Origin: Bacteroidia bacterium
GTDB lineage: Bacteria > Bacteroidota > Bacteroidia > Chitinophagales > Saprospiraceae
Length of the DNA: 12,771 bases
Assembly (NCBI GenBank): GCA_030431945.1
Contig: JAUIIF010000064.1
Location: 1 to 12,771, forward strand
Direction of reading: 5' to 3'
The translations under genes were made by a program, and so were the position numbers. Of this stretch, positions 7,133 through 12,771 are shown in pieces; the stretch's first letter is position 1; each line of letters opens with the position of its first letter. Under the pieces are notes generated by a model that saw only the letters and a program-made list of their open reading frames with translations, was not told the origin of the DNA and ran no database searches.

Positions 7133-8503
7133 TTACTGCTTAAGCAGCAGGGTCCGCCCCCCGGTAAAGTTATCCTGCAGGACCTGCAGCAGGTAACTAC
7201 CCCGCACAATACCCTGGACATCAATACGACCACCAGCCTCAACTTTACCCGTACGCACGATGCGGCCGCGCAGGTCAAGGAGTTGATAGCTGCCGCCCAG
7301 CCACTCAGCACCACCCTGGATAAATACCGCCTGCTCCGCGCCTGCCGGGTTGGGAAAAACAGTCATCTCCCGCAGCTGCACGGAAGAAACGCTGACGGGG
7401 GGCACTTGCGTAATGGTATTCTCAAGCACATAGATTTCGCCATTGCTGGCCACCAGGTCCAGGTCCCCGTCCCTGTTCATATCCCGCGGAGCCATACTGA
7501 ATACGGGTACGATGCCCAATACGTCCGACGAAGAAAAAGTTGGCGTGGCCGCTCCATCATTCGTCAATAAGCGGATACCGTCCCCACTGTTATCCCCCAC
7601 CACCAGGTCATTGGCCCGGTCGCCGTTGAAGTCGCCGATGGCGACACTGCGAAAGATGTTACCCGTCACCGCGACCTGCTCCCGTACGTAAGTGCCCTCC
7701 TCCTGCAAGTAATACGCAAAACAGAAGTTGTTGCTTGCTACCACAACGATATCAGTACGATCATCACCATTCAGGTCGCCTACGGCGATGTCATCAATGG
7801 ACCGCACGGTTCCGGAAGTCGCCTCGATTACGGCTTTGGTAAAGGTACCGGTGCCGTCATTCATCAGCGCCACCAATGCTTCACCAGTGAAGGTATCCGT
7901 ACCAACTACTACGTCGAGATCACCATCACCATCAAGGTCTGCCACCTTGAATTCCGCGATGGAAGATCCCTGGCCGTAAAGGGTTTGCTTAGTGAATTCC
8001 GTACCGTTCACGTTCCTGTAGGCGACGATTTCGCGGTCGTTGATGTTCAGGGCAACGATGTCCGGGAAATCATCCCCATTGAGTTCGGCTGCCTGCAGGG
8101 CTACTGATCCGGGGATGGACAGAATAGTGTCCATAAGGCCTCCTCCTTCCTCCTGTAGCAGCAGCAAAAGATTAGCTTCGGCGAGGGTGGAGAAGACGAG
8201 GTCGAGGTCACCGTCATCATCGAAGTCAGCTGCGGCAGGGGTGCCAAATACTTCAGTGGGGAGGGTGAATTCCTGTTCCGCGAAGGCCAGCGTGTCCGAG
8301 GCAGCGTTCAGTTCCACCACTACCCTTTTAACACCCTGAAAGGTAATTCTTTGCGGGAAGATGATGTCCGGAAAGGAATCGTTGTTGAAGTCGGCGATCA
8401 CGAGACCGCCGCTGGTGTTGTTGAGCCGGGGGATGGTGTTAAAGTCCTGGCTGTAGCTCCCCAAAGAGAGCAAAAGGATACAGGCGGTGAAAAAGTATTT
8501 CAT
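7133..8503 (-). CDS. Secreted FG-GAP/VCBS repeat protein with T9SS type A sorting domain
   Basis: This 456-residue protein is predicted to be exported. Residues 1-19 form a signal peptide (Lys2, a hydrophobic core, then GSYSQ). Seven calcium-binding-loop repeats of the D-x-[DN]-x-D-G-D-x-D type begin near residues 38, 93, 140, 189, 243, 291 and 341, spaced 47-55 apart. This fits the FG-GAP/VCBS fold, and seven repeats would close one seven-bladed beta-propeller. Residues ~378-456 (VFPNPA, then GSYQLLDLRGRIVRTG, then GSYLLQV and a final LLLKQ) match the Bacteroidota type A C-terminal sorting domain, which directs passage through the outer membrane by the type IX system and anchoring or release. 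The ligand is unknown; such proteins often act in adhesion or carry other domains, but none is seen here. A good -7 box lies about 28 bases upstream of its ATG. Confidence 0.93.
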   Translation of the reverse strand: MKYFFTACILLLSLGSYSQDFNTIPRLNNTSGGLVIADFNNDSFPDIIFPQRITFQGVKRVVVELNAASDTLAFAEQEFTLPTEVFGTPAAADFDDDGDLDLVFSTLAEANLLLLLQEEGGGLMDTILSIPGSVALQAAELNGDDFPDIVALNINDREIVAYRNVNGTEFTKQTLYGQGSSIAEFKVADLDGDGDLDVVVGTDTFTGEALVALMNDGTGTFTKAVIEATSGTVRSIDDIAVGDLNGDDRTDIVVVASNNFCFAYYLQEEGTYVREQVAVTGNIFRSVAIGDFNGDRANDLVVGDNSGDGIRLLTNDGAATPTFSSSDVLGIVPVFSMAPRDMNRDGDLDLVASNGEIYVLENTITQVPPVSVSSVQLREMTVFPNPAGAEQAVFIQGGAEWLGGSYQLLDLRGRIVRTGKVEAGGRIDVQGIVRGSYLLQVLQDNFTGGRTLLLKQ

Positions 8504-8530
8504 CTGCGATTTGTTAACGGGTTAGGCGCG

Positions 8531-8538
8531 CAAAGGTA
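8531..8538 (-). promoter_or_regulatory. Bacteroidota -7 promoter box for the FG-GAP gene
   Basis: Read on the minus strand this is TACCTTTG, a full match to the Bacteroidota TAnnTTTG -7 element, ending 28 bases from the start codon at 8503. No clear TTTG -33 element is seen at the usual spacing. It predicts a leader of roughly 20 bases. Confidence 0.6.
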
Positions 8539-8590
8539 CTTGGTCGTGTTCATTAAAGAAGGTCATAACCTGATTTTATCCGTCATCACT

Positions 8591-8810
8591 TCAGGGCGCG
8601 GCCGCGGGTGCAACGAAAAGATAATGGAGCAGGCGGGCGGTGCCAGAGCGAAGTTGAATTGGGCGCTTGGTTAAAAACCTTGCGGGCAAGTCAGCAGCTT
8701 CTTCTGCCTCCTGGCAGTCGGATGCACCGTACTACCTACGTTTGCGGCAAGGGCTGGCCGTTCTACGCCTGGCTCCTCCAACGTTCATCGCACCGGCGGC
8801 CGCGCCCTGA
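8591..8810. ncRNA. Candidate structured RNA or fold-back element, strand undecided
   Basis: The ends are a perfect 15-base inverted repeat, 8591-8605 with 8796-8810. Pairing then continues inward: GGTGC 8607-8611 with GCACC 8790-8794, AACG 8612-8615 with CGTT 8782-8785, and after an asymmetric internal loop GGAGC 8626-8630 with GCTCC 8772-8776. AGGCG 8631-8635 with CGCCT 8766-8770 and GCCAG 8642-8646 with CTGGC 8754-8758 follow. Near the tip CTGCC/GGCAG (8704-8708, 8713-8717) closes a four-base loop. The order of helices on the two sides is collinear, giving a long rod with a bubble near its base, somewhat like 6S RNA. I cannot assign it to a known RNA family. A MITE-like element with terminal inverted repeats is the main alternative; no flanking target duplication is visible. 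Confidence 0.42.
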
Positions 8811-8862
8811 TCGGGAGCTTTTCTCCTCCCTACCTGGTGGCCCGTAAAGGGAGATCGGGAAG

Positions 8863-8876
8863 GGCCGTAAACGGCC
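8863..8876. repeat. AA-centred palindrome GGCCGTAAACGGCC
   Basis: This has perfect six-base arms (GGCCGT/ACGGCC) around AA. Its centre lies 26 bases before the centre of the longer AA-centred palindrome at 8887-8904. It is a possible protein-binding site upstream of alaS. Confidence 0.4.
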
Positions 8877-8886
8877 AGGAACGGGT

Positions 8887-8904
8887 GTCGACATAAATGT
8901 CGAC
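8887..8904. promoter_or_regulatory. 18-base palindrome, possible operator upstream of alaS
   Basis: GTCGACAT and ATGTCGAC are perfect eight-base arms around AA. The centre lies about 44 bases upstream of the middle of the alaS -7 box, where a dimeric regulator could act. The two-base spacer is too short for a good RNA hairpin, so a DNA-binding site is more likely than an RNA structure. The regulator is unknown. Confidence 0.45.
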
Positions 8905-8935
8905 CCAACAAAACTAAAGGACCTGCACAAAACAT

Positions 8936-8943
8936 TATCTTTG
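8936..8943 (+). promoter_or_regulatory. Bacteroidota -7 promoter box for alaS
   Basis: TATCTTTG is a full match to TAnnTTTG. It ends 45 bases before the chosen alaS ATG at 8989 and predicts transcription from about 8948-8950. No clear -33 TTTG is seen. It overlaps the in-frame TTG at 8941, which argues that TTG is not the start codon. Confidence 0.55.
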
Positions 8944-8988
8944 CCCGCCCCTAAAAGAACAATGGTCTTACCGACTAAAAGATTTTGC

Positions 8989-11610
8989 ATGACTTCCGCT
9001 CAGATCCGCCAGGCTTACCTCGATTTTTTCCGGTCCAAAGACCACAAGATCGTGCCCTCCGCACCAATTGTGAACAAGGATGACCCCAGCCTGATGTTTA
9101 CCAACGCGGGCATGAACCAGTTCAAGGATTTCTTCCTGGGTGACAAGACCCCCGACCGCCGCCGGATCGCCGACACCCAGAAGTGTATGCGCGTAAGTGG
9201 TAAGCACAATGACCTGGAAGACGTAGGCCGTGACGGTACGCACCACACCATGTTCGAGATGTTGGGCAACTGGTCCATCGGCGATTACTTCAAGGAAGAG
9301 GCTATTGCCTGGAGCTGGGAATTTCTGACCCAGACGATGGGCCTCGATCCCGAGTGCCTCTACGCCACCATCTTCGAGGGGGCCCCGGAGGAAGGCGTGC
9401 CACGGGATGATGAAGCCTACGCCGAATGGCGCAAGGTATTACCCGCCGAGCGTATCCTGGAAGGCAACAAAAAAGACAATTTCTGGGAAATGGGGGACAC
9501 CGGCCCCTGTGGCCCGTGTACCGAAATCCATTTTGATACCCGCAGCCGGGAAGAACGCGCTAAAGTGGCCGGCCGGGACCTGGTCAACGTTGACGATTCC
9601 GGCGTCGTCGAAATCTGGAACAACGTTTTCATCCAGTTCAACCGCAAAGCCGACGGCAGCCTGGAAAACCTGCCGGAGCAGCACGTCGATACGGGTATGG
9701 GTTTCGAACGCCTCTGCATGATCATGCAGGGGAAGGAAGCGACCTACGATACGGACGTTTTCACGCCACTACTCCGCGAGGTTGAAAACCTGACGGGCAA
9801 AACCTACGGTGGGTCGTACGCCAGCGACGCCAAGGAAGACATGGCCATGCGCGTGATTGTCGATCACCTCCGGGCCGTGGCGTTTACCATCGCGGACGGG
9901 CAGCTACCCGGTTCGGGGGGTGCCGGCTACGTCGTTCGTCGCATCCTGCGGCGGGCCGTTCGCTACGCTTACTCCTTCCTCGATCAGAAAGACCCCTTCA
10001 TCAATAAACTGATGAAGACCCTCGTCCGGGAAATGGGCACTGCCTTTCCGGAACTGCAGCAGCAGGAACAGCAGATTACCCGGATCATCGAGAGTGAGGA
10101 AAAATCGTTCCTGAATACGCTGGAAAATGGTTTGACGCGCTTTGCCGCACTCGAAGCGCAGGACGGCGTCATCACCGGTACCGACGCTTTCCAACTCTAC
10201 GACACCTTCGGCTTCCCCATCGATCTGACGCGTCTTTTAGCTTCAGAGCAGGGCCTCAAAATTGATGAAGCCGGCTTCAACAGCGCCCTGGCAGAACAAA
10301 AGGCCCGTGCCCGCAAAGACGCCGCCAAGGAAGTCGGCGACTGGACCGTCCTCTCTGACGAAGACAGCCAGTTCATCGGCTACGACTACCTTTCCGATGC
10401 CGGCGCCAGGATCACCAAGTTCCGTACGGTGAAGGTAAAAGACAAGCCCCAGTACCACCTCGTCCTGGACCGCACCCCCTTCTACGGGGAAAGCGGTGGC
10501 CAGGCCGGCGACACCGGCAGCCTGAACGTAGGCGGCGAGACCATCTACGTGACGGACACCATCAAGGAAAACGACCTCACGGTTCACATCGTCAATAAGC
10601 TGCCGGAAACGCCGGATGCCGACGTGCTGGCGCAGGTCAACGAAGCCCAGCGCCAGGCCACCTGCCAGAACCACACGGCCGCCCACCTGCTGCACGCAGC
10701 GCTGCAGGAGGTACTCGGTGACCACGCCGTGCAGAAAGGTCAGGACCTCGGACCGGACAAACTACGCTTCGACTTCAGTCACTTTGACCGGACGACGGAA
10801 GAAGAACTGGAAAAAATCGAACTGCTGGTCAACGCAAAAATCCGGGAGAACATCGCCCTCATTGAGCAGCGCGACGTCCCCATTGCCGAGGCCAGAAGCT
10901 CGGGAGCCATGATGCTCTTCGGGGAAAAATACGGGGATGCCGTACGCATCATCACCTTTGACCCCGACTTCAGTACGGAGTTGTGCGGCGGAACGCACGT
11001 AAAGCACACCGGCGAATTAGGCCTGTTCAAGATCACCAGTGAAAGCTCGCTGGCGGCCGGCATCCGCCGCATCGAGGCCGTTACGGCCCTGAAAGCAGAA
11101 TGGTTCGTCCGTGGTCGGCTGGCGGCCCTGTCCGCTATTCGCGAACTGGTGAAGGGCAGCGACCCGATTGGTGCGGTCGCCAAGCTGCAGGAAGAAAACC
11201 GCAGCCTGAAAAAGGACATCGAAAAGCTGCAGGCTGCCCAGGCCGGTAACGTGAAGGGGGATCTCGAAAAGGCTTTTGTCGAAGTCAATGGCATCAACTT
11301 CCTGGCCGCCAGGGTACCGTTGTCTGATGCGGCAGCCATCAAGACCCTCGCCTTCCAGCTGACGGGAGAGAACGACAACAGCTTCGTGCTGCTCGGATCA
11401 GAAAACGACGGTAAGGCCTTGCTGACCCTGGCCCTTTCCAAGGACCTGGCGGACAAAGGCGAGCTTAACGCCGGGACCATGATCCGTGGTCTGGCCAAAC
11501 ACATCAAAGGCGGCGGTGGCGGCCAGCCTTTCTTCGCCACGGCGGGTGGGAAGGACCCGGGCGGACTGGACGCCGCACTGGCCGCAGCCAAAACTGCCGT
11601 GGAGGGATAG
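8989..11610 (+). CDS. alaS: Alanine--tRNA ligase
   Basis: This 873-residue class II synthetase charges tRNA-Ala and hydrolyses mischarged Ser/Gly-tRNA-Ala; it is cytosolic and essential. The domains appear in the standard order. The catalytic core begins SAQIRQAYLDFF and contains FTNAGMNQFKDFFLG and the FEMLGNWSIGDYF stretch. The tRNA-recognition region contains GSGGAGYVVRRILRRAVR. The editing domain has metal ligands His562 and His566 (HTAAH) and Cys666 and His670 (CGGTH), as in E. coli. A coiled coil (~720-755) and the glycine-rich C-Ala domain (GGGGGQPFFATAGG) complete it. The length is close to the ~875 of E. coli. ATG 8989 puts SAQIRQAYLDFF right after the start as in relatives. Upstream in-frame ATG 8962 and TTG 8941 are less likely, the latter lying inside the -7 box. 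No truncation or missing residue is seen. Confidence 0.97.
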   Translation: MTSAQIRQAYLDFFRSKDHKIVPSAPIVNKDDPSLMFTNAGMNQFKDFFLGDKTPDRRRIADTQKCMRVSGKHNDLEDVGRDGTHHTMFEMLGNWSIGDYFKEEAIAWSWEFLTQTMGLDPECLYATIFEGAPEEGVPRDDEAYAEWRKVLPAERILEGNKKDNFWEMGDTGPCGPCTEIHFDTRSREERAKVAGRDLVNVDDSGVVEIWNNVFIQFNRKADGSLENLPEQHVDTGMGFERLCMIMQGKEATYDTDVFTPLLREVENLTGKTYGGSYASDAKEDMAMRVIVDHLRAVAFTIADGQLPGSGGAGYVVRRILRRAVRYAYSFLDQKDPFINKLMKTLVREMGTAFPELQQQEQQITRIIESEEKSFLNTLENGLTRFAALEAQDGVITGTDAFQLYDTFGFPIDLTRLLASEQGLKIDEAGFNSALAEQKARARKDAAKEVGDWTVLSDEDSQFIGYDYLSDAGARITKFRTVKVKDKPQYHLVLDRTPFYGESGGQAGDTGSLNVGGETIYVTDTIKENDLTVHIVNKLPETPDADVLAQVNEAQRQATCQNHTAAHLLHAALQEVLGDHAVQKGQDLGPDKLRFDFSHFDRTTEEELEKIELLVNAKIRENIALIEQRDVPIAEARSSGAMMLFGEKYGDAVRIITFDPDFSTELCGGTHVKHTGELGLFKITSESSLAAGIRRIEAVTALKAEWFVRGRLAALSAIRELVKGSDPIGAVAKLQEENRSLKKDIEKLQAAQAGNVKGDLEKAFVEVNGINFLAARVPLSDAAAIKTLAFQLTGENDNSFVLLGSENDGKALLTLALSKDLADKGELNAGTMIRGLAKHIKGGGGGQPFFATAGGKDPGGLDAALAAAKTAVEG

Positions 11611-11671
11611 TACCTAAGGCAAAGTAGTCAGGATAAAGCCGAAATATGGGCTGACTCCTGCCCGCGCCTGG

Positions 11672-11717
11672 CTCCCTGCCTTAAATGGGCTTTTCAAATA
11701 GCCGTTGTTGCAGGGAG
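11672..11717. terminator. Stem-loop between convergent alaS and nspC
   Basis: CTCCCTGC (11672-11679) and GCAGGGAG (11710-11717) are a perfect eight-base inverted repeat. Within the 30-base loop, GGCT (11688-11691) can pair with AGCC (11700-11703). It sits in the 143-base gap between two convergent genes, where a bidirectional terminator would be expected, but no T-run follows on either strand. Confidence 0.35.
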
Positions 11718-11753
11718 GGGGCAGCAGTTGAGCACGCGTGGCACACCTGCCGG

Positions 11754-12770
11754 CTACCCCATTCTCCGTTCATAATCTTCGTACCCAAATGACCGCCGCT
11801 CCAGCACTTCGCCGTGGTCATCCACCAGCATGATGTCCGGGTGGGGCACTCCGTTAAACATGGTCGTTTTTACGGTCGTGTAGTGGGCCATATCTTCAAA
11901 AATGATGGGGTCGCCGACGCGGACGGGCTGAGCGAAGTAATACTCCGCCAAATAATCTCCCGCCAGGCAGCTCATGCCGCCCAGACGGTAAGCGTAGGGA
12001 AATTCCGGGCCGGCCTCCTTGCTGGCGCCGCGTACCTCCGGCCGGTAGGGCATTTCCAGGGTATCGGGCATATGACAGGTAAAACTGACGTCAAGCATCA
12101 GCGTCCGGTGGCCGTAGTTTTCCACGATGTCCAGGACGTGGCAACTAAGGACGCCCGCCCCCCAGAGGTGGGCACTTCCGGGTTCCAGGATGACCTCCAG
12201 GTGGGGGTAACGAGCACGAAGATTGCGCAGGGTTTTAATCAACAGGTCCGTATCATAGCCGGCTTTAGTCATCAGGTGACCACCACCCAGGTTCAGCCAT
12301 TCCACCTGTTCGAGGTAATGGCCAAACTGGGCTTTGACGCGCTCGATCAGGGTTGCGGTATCCGCTGCCGTCGATTCACAAAGCGTGTGCACGTGAAGAC
12401 CTTTCAGTCCTTGCGGCGGCTTGGCCGGCAGATTGGGCAGTGTTTCGCCGAGGCGACCGTGCGGGTCCGCCGGGTTGTAAAGGTCCGTTTCTACCGGACT
12501 GTATTCGGGGTTAACGCGCAGACCAACGTTGGCCCCCTGGTGCTCCCAGGCAGGACGGTGCCGTTCCAACTCCGTTAGGGTATTAAAGGTCAGGTGCCCG
12601 GCGATGCCGGCGATCTCCGCAAACTCATGCGGACGATACACCGGCGCGTAGACGTGTGGCGGCTTGCCGAAGTGGCGCTTGATCAGCAGGGCCTCATTCA
12701 GGCTGCTTGCCGTCGCTCCGGTCAGGTATTCGGCGAAAAGGGGAAAGGCCGGCCAGTAGGCGAAGGCTTT
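11754..12770 (-). CDS. nspC: Carboxynorspermidine/carboxyspermidine decarboxylase (5'-truncated by window edge)
   Basis: This is a PLP-dependent decarboxylase of the alanine racemase-like fold III group. It converts carboxyspermidine (or carboxynorspermidine) to spermidine (or norspermidine), the last step of the polyamine route that does not use S-adenosylmethionine decarboxylase. The 338 residues visible begin KAFAYWPAFPLFAEYL at the window edge. The first Lys aligns with the family's PLP lysine in the LALKxFA motif, so about 40 N-terminal residues are missing. Further family motifs are ATASSLNEA, HVHTLCES (~12372-12394), LNLGGGH (~12272-12295), ILEPGSA (~12165-12191) and GGMSCLAGD (~11955-11980), the last carrying the catalytic Cys region. 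The frame stays open to the edge, so the GTG at 12641 is internal. Its usual partner, carboxyspermidine dehydrogenase, is not in the window. Confidence 0.95.
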   Translation of the reverse strand, partial: KAFAYWPAFPLFAEYLTGATASSLNEALLIKRHFGKPPHVYAPVYRPHEFAEIAGIAGHLTFNTLTELERHRPAWEHQGANVGLRVNPEYSPVETDLYNPADPHGRLGETLPNLPAKPPQGLKGLHVHTLCESTAADTATLIERVKAQFGHYLEQVEWLNLGGGHLMTKAGYDTDLLIKTLRNLRARYPHLEVILEPGSAHLWGAGVLSCHVLDIVENYGHRTLMLDVSFTCHMPDTLEMPYRPEVRGASKEAGPEFPYAYRLGGMSCLAGDYLAEYYFAQPVRVGDPIIFEDMAHYTTVKTTMFNGVPHPDIMLVDDHGEVLERRSFGYEDYERRMG

Positions 12771-12771
12771 C

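Larger units (their letters stand above)
8504..8988. other. 485-base intergenic region between the FG-GAP gene and alaS
   Basis: I found no convincing protein gene here. The short open frames on both strands have no recognisable family and cross the structured repeats. The region holds, in order, the minus-strand -7 box (8531-8538), a 220-base fold-back element (8591-8810), two AA-centred palindromes (8863-8876 and 8887-8904) and the alaS -7 box (8936-8943). It shows no tRNA arm and none of the signature motifs of tmRNA, RNase P RNA or SRP RNA that I know. Confidence 0.6.

Noticed and set aside
7136..7147. Perfect palindrome CTGCTTAAGCAG at the end of the FG-GAP gene
   Set aside because: It coincides with the conserved terminal codons for Leu-Leu-Lys-Gln of the sorting domain, has no loop and is not followed by a T-run.
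8351..8847. Two short plus-strand open frames (8351-8674 and 8608-8847) and minus-strand ones to about 8990
   Set aside because: They have no recognisable family, and they run through the fold-back arms or over the FG-GAP gene's 5' end and promoter.
10779..11591. A 270-codon minus-strand open frame
   Set aside because: It is antisense to the editing and C-Ala domains of alaS and is Ser/Ala-rich shadow sequence.
11814..12578. A 254-codon plus-strand open frame
   Set aside because: It lies wholly antisense to nspC, whose family motifs run along the other strand.

Overview
The window looks like a piece of a Bacteroidota chromosome, most likely Saprospiria (Lewinella-like). That placement is inferred from four things. 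A secreted FG-GAP protein ends in a type A Por secretion (T9SS) sorting domain. Two TAnnTTTG-type -7 promoter boxes precede genes. The DNA is moderately GC-rich. An nspC-type polyamine gene is present. No phage, IS element, CRISPR array, tRNA or rRNA was seen, and most of the window is ordinary housekeeping or accessory chromosome.

Layout, left to right. Positions 3-413 (+) hold the 3' end of a Sfp-like 4'-phosphopantetheinyl transferase. Positions 478-4617 (+) encode a 1379-residue SNF2-family helicase/ATPase. Its TAA overlaps by one base the ATG of a 73-residue protein (4617-4838, +) that aligns without gaps to translation initiation factor IF-1. Convergent to these, on the minus strand, lie a gamma-class carbonic anhydrase-like protein (4862-5374) and an YdhF-like aldo/keto reductase (5475-6392), which probably share a transcript. 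A divergent intergenic region leads to a small TMEM220-like membrane protein (6647-7027, +). It faces a seven-repeat FG-GAP/VCBS protein with a signal peptide and T9SS sorting domain (7133-8503, -). A 485-base gene-free region (8504-8988) follows. It holds the FG-GAP gene promoter, a striking 220-base fold-back element, two AA-centred palindromes and the alaS promoter. Then come alaS (8989-11610, +) and, convergent to it, the C-terminal 338 residues of carboxynorspermidine decarboxylase nspC (11754-12770, -), which runs off the right edge.

The genes do not form one pathway. The notable local units are the translationally coupled helicase/IF-1-like pair and the structured region between the FG-GAP gene and alaS. 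These two are the best candidates for something undescribed. Everything else matches known families.
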